Below are positions 1 through 5,858 of a stretch of 5,911 nucleotides of DNA, piece by piece. Below the pieces are notes generated by a model. That model had not been told where the DNA came from. It did no database searches and was given only the letters and a program-made list of their open reading frames with translations. Position 1 is the stretch's first letter, and each line of letters opens with the position of its first letter. Made by a program: the position numbers and the translations under genes. Origin of the DNA: an uncultured Clostridia bacterium (lineage in GTDB: Bacteria > Bacillota > Clostridia > Christensenellales > Aristaeellaceae); the NCBI GenBank assembly GCA_937894675.1, contig CALCQO010000042.1:1-5911 (forward strand), written 5' to 3'.

Positions 1-1
1 C

Positions 2-238
2 ACCCCCAGGCCCACGGAGATTAAGTCCCTGCGCCGGGGCGACAAGAGTGAGGAAGTGCGCGCCCTGCAGCAGCGGCTGATTGAACTGGGATACTTAAAG
101 CAGGGGGATGCCGACGGCAGCTTCGGCAAGGGCACCATGGCCGCCCTGCAGGAGTTCCAGAAGAACAACGGCCTGGCCCCCGACGGCGTAGCCGGGCGGG
201 ACACCATCACCCGGCTGTTCGCCAGCGACGCGAGATAA
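2..238 (+). CDS. C-terminal end of a peptidoglycan-binding domain protein (5' partial)
   Basis: The reading frame is open from the left edge of the window to TAA at 236-238, giving 78 visible residues; the true start lies outside. The visible part has the typical peptidoglycan-binding domain 1 pattern: LRRGDKSEEVRALQQRL, then an ELGY turn, DGSFGKGTMAALQEFQ, and NGLAPDGVAGRDTITRL. This three-helix domain anchors cell-wall enzymes or spore-cortex proteins to peptidoglycan, so the protein is probably exported and acts in the wall. The catalytic or other partner domain is not visible, so the enzyme class (amidase, cortex hydrolase, L,D-transpeptidase or other) cannot be stated. A GTG at position 56 could be read as a start, but it falls inside the conserved domain with coding sequence continuing upstream, so it is not taken as one. 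A strong terminator follows directly after the stop codon. Confidence 0.88.
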   Translation, partial: TPRPTEIKSLRRGDKSEEVRALQQRLIELGYLKQGDADGSFGKGTMAALQEFQKNNGLAPDGVAGRDTITRLFASDAR

Positions 239-244
239 GTATTG

Positions 245-283
245 CCCCCGGCTTGTGTCTATACGACAAAGCCGGGGGTTTTT
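245..283 (+). terminator. Intrinsic terminator after the peptidoglycan-binding gene
   Basis: A 10-bp perfect stem (245-254 CCCCCGGCTT with 269-278 AAGCCGGGGG) is extended inward by four more pairs (256-259 with 265-268, one bulged G at 255) and is followed at once by TTTTT at 279-283. This is a textbook Rho-independent terminator, seven bases after the upstream stop codon. It sits unusually close to the next start codon (TTG at 308), so it may also act as an attenuator for the downstream gene. Confidence 0.9.
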
Positions 284-292
284 GCATACCGC

Positions 293-302
293 AAAAGGAG
301 GG
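293..302 (+). promoter_or_regulatory. Ribosome binding site fixing the TTG start at 308
   Basis: AAAAGGAGGG is a near-perfect Shine-Dalgarno sequence, five bases before TTG at 308-310. The codons after this TTG encode a Lys-Lys plus hydrophobic signal peptide, so this start is preferred over the in-frame TTG at 242, which lies inside the terminator region and has no ribosome binding site. Confidence 0.85.
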
Positions 303-307
303 AAACA

Positions 308-2500
308 TTGAAAAAAGCACTTTCTGTATTATGCATTTTGCTACTTTTATTTCCTCTTACCACTTTTGGCCAGCGGGCTATGTTTGTGGAGGAACATATT
401 GGAGATACAGCGTTTCTTTCTTCCCTGGCGGTGAAGGATAATACCCTCTATGCCCTCACCACCCGGGGAATCTGGCGGGATGATGGGCAAATAGGCCAGT
501 ATGTATCGCTTGATGACGGCGGATTTGGCTATGCTTTGATAACGGGAGCGGGTAGTTTGTATTTACTGGATGTATATGCTGGCGCCCTGCGAAAACTGAA
601 TGAAAGTTTCTCTGTAATTCAAGAGGTAACGCTTGACTATTCAGATTTGACCGAAGGGGATAGCGATTTACTGCCCTGGACACAGGTACCCAGGACGGTC
701 TGTGTGGTGGGCGACAACCTGTGCTATCTGACAAAGGATGGTTTGTACCTCTTTGACTTAACCACAGGCGCCAGACGGGATGTGGAGGCATCTAACCTGA
801 TGTGGATTTGTGCAGGGGAGAGCGGCAGCATCCTCGCCCTGTGGTTTGACGGGCAGAACCCCTACGATCAACAGAAACAGCGCCTGCGCCCTGTGGAAGT
901 GCGGCGGTTTTATCCTTTGGAGGACAAATGGGAAACAATTTGCGAGGTGGAAACAGACCTTGAACAGATGCCGGATAGGTATGTGTGCGATTATGAAGAA
1001 GCGGACAATGTGCTGTACATTGCCGCCCAGGACAGGCTGTACCGTGTTTCGTTGGACACCCTGGATGTTGTGCATGCCGCCTGGCTGCCCAGCCCCGCAT
1101 TAAGTGGGGAGGGAGTTTCCTTCGTACCTATGCGGGCTTTGCCAAACGGGCAGTGCGCTGTGCTGACCCCAGCGGCGTTGATGGTGTTGGATGCTTCAGG
1201 TTCGGCTCATGATATGCTGACGTTAACGGTGCAGCGAAGCGCCCCGGGGGAGGTGTATCCCCCGGAATCCCTGCGGCTGACCATGCCCCAAATCCGTTTG
1301 GAGAACAAGCCGCCCTACTGGGATGACCAGGAGTTTCAACTGTCTTTGGTGGCAGGCACCCAGGACGCGGATTTTTTACTGCTTTCCACCGACAAGGACA
1401 GTATTGTAAACATGATGGAGAAAGGATACCTTCAGCCCCTAACCCACCCCGAGCTGGCGGCATTTTCTGAAGAGTTAAAGCCTGGTATCCGTAGCTTGGC
1501 GGCAAACCAGGGCGTGCTGTACGCCGTGCCCATAGAAGTAACAAGTGATGCCTGGCTGCATCATGCCCATGCGTTTAAAACATTGGGGCTGGAAGCACCC
1601 GGGGATTTTTTCTCCCTATGCGACCTGTTGATGGAATGGCCTCATGTAGAGGAAGATAGATGGAAACCCCTGTACTCTTTCTTTGGTGGAAAGGAAGAAT
1701 TGTACATGCTGGCCTACCACCTGTTTGTAGATTATTTGCGTCTGAGCGGGCAGGACATGGATTTTGATACTCCCCTGTTTGCCGGGATGATAGAGAAAGC
1801 CTCCCAGGTATCCATGGAGCCCCCGCCGGAAGAAACCATGGAGGATGGTATAGTGACCAGCCAAAGCACCGTGCTGACGGGCACACCCAGTTTGCTGGAG
1901 TTTTCCAAATACAGCCCCAGCTATGAACGCCCAACAGGGGAAGGGTTGTTTGCTCAAACCCTGTTGGATTTGTCCGCGGAGGAAGGCTTGCCAGCCGCCC
2001 GGCGGGGTGTGATTACATTGCTGGCTGTCAACCCCCGCAGCGCCCATGCCCAGCAGGCTCAGGAATATCTGGCTGCCTATGTAAAAGCCCTGCCGCCCCT
2101 TCAGCGGATGCAGTTGCTGGAGATGACGCCCCAGGAGATAGAAAACCCGCGCTATGAAACTGAGATTCGCGGCCTGGAGGAGGAAATGGACCGGTTAAAG
2201 GACAGCATGGCGGGAATGGAAGCACTGGAAAAACAACAGCTGCAGCCCAGGATTGACGCATTGAGGGAGAGCCTGGCCTACGCGCGGCAAAACAGGCGCT
2301 TTCTGTTGACTGAGGAGGACGCTGTGGCTGTCCAGGAACGCATGGCGCTGATTACCCTGCGGGATGTTTCTCAGTCGCCGGAGTACCACCCCAGCATGCT
2401 GGCGCTGTTCCGACTGTTCGTCAGGGGCGGCATCCCCTGGGAAAGCTTCCTGACCCAAAGCAAAAATATCCTGTGGATGATAGAACAGGAAAGCCGCTGA
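308..2500 (+). CDS. Exported protein: propeller-like N-terminal region plus extracellular solute-binding-like region
   Basis: The product is 730 residues with a TTG start. Residues 1-22 (KKALSVLCILLLLFPLTTFG) form a signal peptide; no lipobox is seen, because the only Cys lies mid-hydrophobic core. Residues about 30-300 hold repeated short strand patterns such as DNTLYALTTRGIWR, AGSLYLLDVYAGALRKL, DGLYLFDLTTGARR and NVLYIAAQDRLYRVSLDT, suggesting a beta-propeller. Residues about 320-600 resemble family 1 extracellular solute-binding proteins: DADFLLLS, MMEKGYLQPLTHPEL, GVLYAVPIEV, then LLAVNPRSAHAQQAQEYLAAYVKAL near 571-595. Residues about 616-662 (EIRGLEEEMDRLKDSMAGME onward) look like a coiled coil, followed by a helical tail ending in IPWESFLTQSKNILWMIEQE. 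Ordinary binding proteins are 400-550 residues, so this is larger. No permease or ATPase of the matching family is adjacent. Its GC content is lower than the transporter genes, most clearly at the 5' end. Ligand and role are unknown; it might be a sensor or scaffold rather than a transport component. Confidence 0.75.
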   Translation: MKKALSVLCILLLLFPLTTFGQRAMFVEEHIGDTAFLSSLAVKDNTLYALTTRGIWRDDGQIGQYVSLDDGGFGYALITGAGSLYLLDVYAGALRKLNESFSVIQEVTLDYSDLTEGDSDLLPWTQVPRTVCVVGDNLCYLTKDGLYLFDLTTGARRDVEASNLMWICAGESGSILALWFDGQNPYDQQKQRLRPVEVRRFYPLEDKWETICEVETDLEQMPDRYVCDYEEADNVLYIAAQDRLYRVSLDTLDVVHAAWLPSPALSGEGVSFVPMRALPNGQCAVLTPAALMVLDASGSAHDMLTLTVQRSAPGEVYPPESLRLTMPQIRLENKPPYWDDQEFQLSLVAGTQDADFLLLSTDKDSIVNMMEKGYLQPLTHPELAAFSEELKPGIRSLAANQGVLYAVPIEVTSDAWLHHAHAFKTLGLEAPGDFFSLCDLLMEWPHVEEDRWKPLYSFFGGKEELYMLAYHLFVDYLRLSGQDMDFDTPLFAGMIEKASQVSMEPPPEETMEDGIVTSQSTVLTGTPSLLEFSKYSPSYERPTGEGLFAQTLLDLSAEEGLPAARRGVITLLAVNPRSAHAQQAQEYLAAYVKALPPLQRMQLLEMTPQEIENPRYETEIRGLEEEMDRLKDSMAGMEALEKQQLQPRIDALRESLAYARQNRRFLLTEEDAVAVQERMALITLRDVSQSPEYHPSMLALFRLFVRGGIPWESFLTQSKNILWMIEQESR

Positions 2501-2522
2501 TTCCTAAAAGGAGTGGAAAATC

Positions 2523-2948
2523 ATGATAGATATTCAGGATAGGCGCCGACAGCCCGCTTTGGAGGAGCTGTTTCCCCTGGTGGGAGGCGGTCTGCTGGAA
2601 GGGTTCCACCGGCATTTGAAGGATACATACCTGGCGCCGCATAGCATCCAGTACAGCGGCTGCAGCGGCATGCCCGGCTGGAATATCCAGTACCGCAAAT
2701 CGGGGCGCGCCCTGTGCCGGGTGTACCCCCGGGAAGGGTACATGGTGGTGCTGGTGGTCATCGGCCCCAAGGAGAGGGAAGGGGCCGAGGCGCTGCTGCC
2801 CGCCCTGTCCGCCCCCATGCGGGATTTGTATCACAATACCCAGGAGGGCATGGGTCAAAAGTGGCTGATGGCCGAGGTGGGGGATGAGGGGCCCATGCTG
2901 GAGGATGTGAAGCGCTTGATTGCCCTGCGGCGGGGGAAGGCAGGCTGA
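2523..2948 (+). CDS. DUF3788 family protein
   Basis: The product is 141 residues, cytoplasmic by sequence (no signal peptide or membrane segment). I recognise it as DUF3788 from its spaced landmarks: YSGCSGMPGWNIQYRKSGRA (44-63), LCRVYPREGYMVVLVVIG (64-81) with the following KE, a LPALSAPMRDLY helix (92-103), GQKWLM (111-116) and a C-terminal VKRLIALR helix (129-136). The length is normal for the family. No function is established, and no catalytic motif is evident. The start is ATG at 2523, preceded by AAAAGGAG about nine bases upstream. It lies 22 bases after the large exported protein gene on the same strand, so the two are likely co-transcribed; a hairpin at 2997-3030 closes the unit. The family name is from memory of the motif pattern and was not tested by a search. 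Confidence 0.8.
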   Translation: MIDIQDRRRQPALEELFPLVGGGLLEGFHRHLKDTYLAPHSIQYSGCSGMPGWNIQYRKSGRALCRVYPREGYMVVLVVIGPKEREGAEALLPALSAPMRDLYHNTQEGMGQKWLMAEVGDEGPMLEDVKRLIALRRGKAG

Positions 2949-2996
2949 AAGTTTACCCAAGATAAGGAAACCCTTGCTTGCTCTGATATGGATTGG

Positions 2997-3030
2997 TGCA
3001 AAGCGGCAGGCTATTGCCTGCCGCTTTGCA
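2997..3030 (+). terminator. 15-bp hairpin ending the DUF3788 transcript (possibly bidirectional)
   Basis: A perfect 15-bp stem, TGCAAAGCGGCAGGC (2997-3011) with GCCTGCCGCTTTGCA (3016-3030), closes on a TATT loop. Its core GCGGCAGGC/GCCTGCCGC is flanked by AAA on the left and TTT on the right, the pattern of an intrinsic terminator working from either strand, although the T-run is short and followed by GCATATCTAT. A further 7-bp pairing (2987-2993 TATGGAT with 3036-3042 ATCCATA) extends it across a small internal loop. It separates the DUF3788 gene from the amino acid transporter operon. Confidence 0.75.
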
Positions 3031-3089
3031 TATCTATCCATAAAAACCAAAAAAGATGCAATCCATGGCTATCTTCCCGGCAGGCCGCG

Positions 3090-3098
3090 TGGTAAAAT
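3090..3098 (+). promoter_or_regulatory. Candidate extended -10 promoter for the amino acid transporter operon
   Basis: TGGTAAAAT matches an extended -10 element (TGnTAtAAT, one mismatch). It lies after the 2997-3030 hairpin and 32 bases before the ATG at 3130, which would give a short leader containing the ribosome binding site. No good -35 hexamer is seen 16-18 bases upstream, but an A-rich run (3041-3054) lies further upstream. This is a motif-only prediction. Confidence 0.35.
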
Positions 3099-3111
3099 CA
3101 GGCCATCCATC

Positions 3112-3120
3112 AAAGGGAGG
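3112..3120 (+). promoter_or_regulatory. Ribosome binding site fixing the solute-binding protein start
   Basis: AAAGGGAGG lies nine bases before ATG at 3130. The reading frame is open further upstream (to about 2920), but that stretch runs through the 2997-3030 hairpin and would put about 70 unrelated residues before a clear signal peptide, so the start is placed at 3130. Confidence 0.8.
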
Positions 3121-3129
3121 GAAGTTTGT

Positions 3130-3897
3130 ATGAAGAAATTGCTGTGCCTGGCGGCTGCCCTGATGCTGCTGGCCATGCCTGTGCTGGCCCAGGAAAGCGA
3201 CGCCGCCTACATCAAGGGCAACAACAAAATGGTGATTGGCTACACCGTGTACGCCCCCATGAACTATACCGACGAGCAGGGCGTGTTCACCGGGTTTGAC
3301 ACCGAGCTGGCCGCCGAGGTTTGCAAAGTGCTGGGGGTGGAGCCGGAGTTTGTGGAAATCAACTGGGAAACCAAGGAAGTGGAGCTGGCCGCCAAGACCA
3401 TCGACTGCATCTGGAACGGCCTGACCATTACCGACGAGCGCATGGCCAACATGGAAATCACCAATCCCTATGTGCTCAACGCCCAGGTGGTGGTGATGAA
3501 AGCGGACGCCGATTATGAAAACACCGAGTCCCTCAAGGGCAAAACCGTGGTGGCCGAGGCCGGCAGCGCCGGGGAAAGCACCGTGCAGGCCGACCCGGGC
3601 CTGATGCAGGCCGAGTACATCGCCAAGGAAGTGCAGACCGCCTGTTTGATGGAGGTGGCCGCCGGCACCGCCGACGCCGCCGTGCTGGATTTGACCCTGG
3701 CCAACGCCATGATTGGTGAGGGCACTGACTACGCGGGTCTGGCCATCAAGGAACGCCTGGCTGTGGAAGAATACGGCGTGGCTTTCCGCAAGGGCAGCGA
3801 CATGGCCCAGCAGGTGAATGACGCCTTTGCCCAGCTGAAGGAGAACGGCTTCCTGGAAGCCCTGGCCGAGAAGTACGGCCTGGATCTGGCCCTCTAA
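3130..3897 (+). CDS. Amino acid ABC transporter, substrate-binding protein (SBP family 3)
   Basis: The product is 255 residues. Residues 1-20 are a signal peptide (KKLLCLAAALMLLAMPVLA), with a signal peptidase I-type VLA|QES site. The mature part is a two-lobe family 3 binding protein of usual size. Landmarks are MVIGYTVYAPMNYTDEQG (34-51), FTGFDTELAAEVCKVLGV (53-70), CIWNGLTITDERMANM (93-108), TNPYVLNAQVVV (111-122), LKGKTVVAEAGSAGES (135-150), DAAVLDLTLA (182-191) and EEYGVAFRKGS (213-223). By family analogy (HisJ/GlnH), Arg104 in TITDER and Asp187 would hold the ligand's carboxylate and amino groups, consistent with a polar amino acid; the exact substrate cannot be read. It would capture ligand outside the membrane and pass it to the permease encoded downstream. 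It lacks the lipobox Cys usual for binding proteins of Gram-positive bacteria, so how it stays at the cell surface is unclear. Confidence 0.93.
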   Translation: MKKLLCLAAALMLLAMPVLAQESDAAYIKGNNKMVIGYTVYAPMNYTDEQGVFTGFDTELAAEVCKVLGVEPEFVEINWETKEVELAAKTIDCIWNGLTITDERMANMEITNPYVLNAQVVVMKADADYENTESLKGKTVVAEAGSAGESTVQADPGLMQAEYIAKEVQTACLMEVAAGTADAAVLDLTLANAMIGEGTDYAGLAIKERLAVEEYGVAFRKGSDMAQQVNDAFAQLKENGFLEALAEKYGLDLAL

Positions 3898-3905
3898 GAA
3901 AACCC

Positions 3906-3988
3906 GGGATGCCCCAAGGCGTTCCATGATTCCTTTCCCGCCCGTTCCCGGGCGGGAAAGGTGTTTGCGTCCCAAGGGGCGGCATCCC
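3906..3988 (+). other. Nested stem-loop between binding protein and permease genes
   Basis: An inner perfect 13-bp stem, CCTTTCCCGCCCG (3932-3944) with CGGGCGGGAAAGG (3949-3961), has a TTCC loop. An outer arm pairs GGGATGCC (3906-3913) with GGCATCCC (3981-3988), plus two more pairs (3914-3915 with 3978-3979) past a bulged C. The inner hairpin is followed by TGTTTGCG and the outer by TTGTTG, so neither has a strong T-run. It starts eight bases after the binding-protein stop codon. The likely roles are a partial (leaky) terminator or a 3' end that protects the binding-protein mRNA, giving more binding protein than permease and ATPase. Confidence 0.65.
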
Positions 3989-4051
3989 TTGTTGTAAAGA
4001 ATCACCCATGGGCTGCAAGGGGCTGGCTGGGCGCCGAAGCAGTATGAGCCG

Positions 4052-4078
4052 CGCGTTTGACAGGGGCACCCTGCCGCG
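4052..4078 (+). other. Small GC-rich stem-loop in the permease leader
   Basis: CAGGG and CCCTG pair around a GCA loop (within 4061-4073), flanked by complementary CGCG-rich arms on either side (near 4052-4055 and 4075-4078) across an unpaired TTTGA. The pairing is short and the GC-rich arms are self-complementary, so this may be a by-product of base composition. Confidence 0.3.
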
Positions 4079-4080
4079 CG

Positions 4081-4109
4081 CCTTCCCCCGGACAAAGTCC
4101 GGAGGAAGG
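4081..4109 (+). other. Strong hairpin upstream of the permease start
   Basis: CCTTCCCCCGGAC (4081-4093) pairs with GTCCGGAGGAAGG (4097-4109) around an AAA loop: 13 positions with one C-A mismatch. No T-run follows, so it is not a normal terminator. It ends 34 bases before the permease ATG and leaves the actual ribosome binding site (4131-4138) free. Its right arm contains GGAGGAAGG, a Shine-Dalgarno-like sequence held in the stem with no start codon at suitable distance. Confidence 0.55.
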
Positions 4110-4130
4110 GAAACAAAGGACATTCCGGCG

Positions 4131-4138
4131 AGAGAGGA
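4131..4138 (+). promoter_or_regulatory. Ribosome binding site fixing the permease start
   Basis: AGAGAGGA lies five bases before ATG at 4144. The frame is open upstream to about 4057, but that stretch crosses the 4081-4109 hairpin and encodes a charged, non-membrane sequence unlike the family, so ATG 4144 is the start. Confidence 0.75.
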
Positions 4139-4143
4139 ATTTT

Positions 4144-4806
4144 ATGACAGACTTTTCCACCATCGTCTCCAGGCTTTTCAGCAGTTTTCAGCTGAATGTT
4201 CAGCTGTTTTTCCTGACCCTGCTGTTCTCCCTGCCCCTGGGGCTGCTGATCGCCTTTGGCTCCATGAGCCGCTTCAAGCCCCTCTCGCTGCTGACCAAAA
4301 CCGTGGTCTGGATTGTGCGGGGCACACCGCTGATGCTGCAGGTAATCATCATCTTTTTCGCGCCGGGGCTATTGAACCTGGGCGCGCCCTGGGGCTCGGG
4401 GGCCAGCGCCCGCTTTACGGCGGCCACCGTGGCCTTTGTGTTCAACTACGCCTGTTATTTTTCGGAAATCTACCGCGGCGGCATCCAGGGGGTACCCCGG
4501 GGGCAGACGGAGGCCGGCCAGGTGCTGGGCATGACCAAGACCCAGATTTTTTTCAAGGTCACCCTGCTGCAGGTGGTCAAACGCATCATGCCCGCCATGT
4601 CCAACGAGGTGATTACCCTGGTGAAGGATACCTCCCTGGCGCGCATCATCTCCATCAAGGAAATCATCATGATGGCCCAGGAGTATACATCCAAAGGCCT
4701 CATCTGGCCCCTGTTTTCCACGGGGCTGTTTTTCCTGGTCTTTGTGGGGGTGCTTACCCTGCTGTTCAACCACCTGGAAAAGCGGCTGAGCTATTTCCGC
4801 GTGTAA
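4144..4806 (+). CDS. Amino acid ABC transporter, permease protein (HisM/GlnP type)
   Basis: The product is 220 residues, the usual size for this family. It forms the membrane channel for a polar amino acid importer. Hydrophobic segments lie at about 18-40, 52-74, 91-108, 148-160 and 188-208. Family landmarks are WIVRGTPLMLQ (56-66), FVFNYACYFSEIYRGGIQGV (98-117) and the EAA loop TEAGQVLGMTKTQIF (122-136), with the conserved Glu123-Ala124 and Gly129 that dock onto the ATPase. After the loop come KVTLLQVVKRIMPAMSNEV, then TLVKDTSL (158-165), typical of HisM/GlnP proteins. Only one permease gene is present, so the channel is probably a homodimer. The gene is followed 15 bases later by the ATPase gene, while 246 bases separate it from the binding-protein gene. 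The substrate cannot be told from the sequence. Confidence 0.95.
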   Translation: MTDFSTIVSRLFSSFQLNVQLFFLTLLFSLPLGLLIAFGSMSRFKPLSLLTKTVVWIVRGTPLMLQVIIIFFAPGLLNLGAPWGSGASARFTAATVAFVFNYACYFSEIYRGGIQGVPRGQTEAGQVLGMTKTQIFFKVTLLQVVKRIMPAMSNEVITLVKDTSLARIISIKEIIMMAQEYTSKGLIWPLFSTGLFFLVFVGVLTLLFNHLEKRLSYFRV

Positions 4807-4821
4807 GGGAAGGAGAAACGG

Positions 4822-5598
4822 ATGCCGTTACTGGATGTACAAAACCTGCATAAATGCTTCGGCGGCGCCCAGGTGCTGCGGGGCATCAGCTTTTCCCTGG
4901 AGCAGGGCAAGGCGCTGGCCATCATCGGTTCCTCCGGCTCGGGCAAGACCACTTTGCTGCGGTGCCTGAACTTTCTGGAAAAGCCGGACAAGGGCTGTAT
5001 TTTGGTGGACGGCAGCGTGCTGTTTGACGCGGACAGCCAAGGCGCCCTCTCCGAGGGGGAGATCCGGCTTAACCGCCTGAACTTTGGCCTGGTGTTCCAG
5101 CAGTTTCACCTGTTTCCCCAGTACACGGTGCTCAAAAACATCACCCTGGCCCGGGAGCTGATGCTCAAAACCCATAAGCAGGCGGGAGACAGCCCCCAGA
5201 GCATCCGCCAGGAAGCCCTGGAGCTGCTGCACCAGATGGGCCTAAACGGCCGGGAGGGTGCCTACCCCCACGAGCTGTCCGGCGGGCAGCAGCAGCGGGT
5301 AGCCATCGCCCGGGCGCTGGCCATGAAGCCCAAAATCCTCTGCTTTGACGAGCCCACCTCCGCCCTGGATCCCGAACTCACCGGTGAGGTGCTGCGGGTG
5401 GTGCGGGAACTGGCCAACAAGCGCACCACCATGGTGATTGTCACCCACGAGATGGCCTTCGCCCGGGATGTGGCCGACCATGTGATTTTTATGGACGACG
5501 GCCTCATCGTGGAGGAAGGCGCCCCCCAGGAGGTCATCACCAACCCCCGGGAGGAAAGAACCAGACAGTTCCTGGCAAGGTTCAGCAGCGAGGGGTAG
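4822..5598 (+). CDS. Amino acid ABC transporter, ATP-binding protein (GlnQ/HisP type)
   Basis: The product is 258 residues and supplies the ATP hydrolysis that drives the importer, on the inner face of the membrane. All nucleotide-binding motifs are intact: Walker A GSSGSGKT (36-43), Q-loop Gln93 in VFQQFHLFPQ, signature LSGGQQQR (152-159), Walker B ILCFDEP (172-178) with Glu177, D-loop SALD (180-183) and switch His209 in VTHE. FDEPTSALDPELTGEVL is typical of polar amino acid transporter ATPases. It is slightly longer than the about 240 residues of E. coli GlnQ because of extra residues around 68-80 and 115-130, a form I associate with Clostridia. ATG 4822 is preceded by AAGGGAAGGAG, and the gene begins 15 bases after the permease stop codon, so it is the last gene of the operon. 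No regulatory (ACT/NIL-type) domain is attached. Confidence 0.96.
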   Translation: MPLLDVQNLHKCFGGAQVLRGISFSLEQGKALAIIGSSGSGKTTLLRCLNFLEKPDKGCILVDGSVLFDADSQGALSEGEIRLNRLNFGLVFQQFHLFPQYTVLKNITLARELMLKTHKQAGDSPQSIRQEALELLHQMGLNGREGAYPHELSGGQQQRVAIARALAMKPKILCFDEPTSALDPELTGEVLRVVRELANKRTTMVIVTHEMAFARDVADHVIFMDDGLIVEEGAPQEVITNPREERTRQFLARFSSEG

Positions 5599-5724
5599 GG
5601 GGACCTGCCGCCCAGCATCAGCAATTCAATCGGAATAAAAAGCGCCCCAAAGGGAGTTCAACTTAGGGATTTACGAAAACAAGTAAATTTTAGACCGACA
5701 CTCTTCAAGCGGAGGCTCGAAAGC

Positions 5725-5764
5725 AAAGACTGCACCGAAGGATAAAACCTTTAGTGCAGTCTTT
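5725..5764 (+). terminator. Probable terminator hairpin downstream of the transporter operon
   Basis: AAAGACTGCAC (5725-5735) pairs perfectly with GTGCAGTCTTT (5754-5764), and AAGG/CCTT (5738-5741 with 5748-5751) adds an inner stem around ATAAAA. The right arm runs into TTTCTTG, a moderate T-rich tail. On the opposite strand the equivalent tail is CTTTGCTTTCG, so it could work in both directions. It lies 126 bases after the ATPase stop codon and is the first complete terminator-like structure there. Confidence 0.6.
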
Positions 5765-5858
5765 CTTGATGAAAAACCCAATATTTTACATATGATAACT
5801 AGTCATAAATATTAATAAATCGATCTAATAAATGGACTGCTAAACAGCTATTTCGTTT

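Noticed and set aside
242..307. In-frame upstream extension of the large exported protein from TTG at 242
   Set aside because: It runs through the terminator hairpin, has no ribosome binding site and would put 22 unrelated residues before the signal peptide.
2421..3050. Minus-strand frame across the DUF3788 gene (209 residues)
   Set aside because: It runs through the terminator hairpin and is the complement of a recognised gene; no family motif seen.
3909..3929. Six-codon frame (MPQGVP) as a leader peptide
   Set aside because: No ribosome binding site, not enriched for any amino acid, and it lies within the outer arm of the stem-loop.
4057..4062. Perfect TTGACA -35 hexamer upstream of the permease
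   Set aside because: The positions 16-18 bases downstream hold CGCCTT/GCCTTC/CCTTCC, nothing like a -10 element.
3034..4116. Long minus-strand frame opposite the amino acid binding protein gene (360 residues)
   Set aside because: The sequence is His/Gly-rich in the pattern expected from the complement of a GC-rich gene; it resembles no family, and the plus-strand gene is certain.
4008..4853. Plus-strand frame of 281 residues overlapping the permease
   Set aside because: It is another frame of the permease gene: low-complexity Gly/Pro/His/Arg content, no membrane segments and no family motif, while the permease frame has the full EAA loop.
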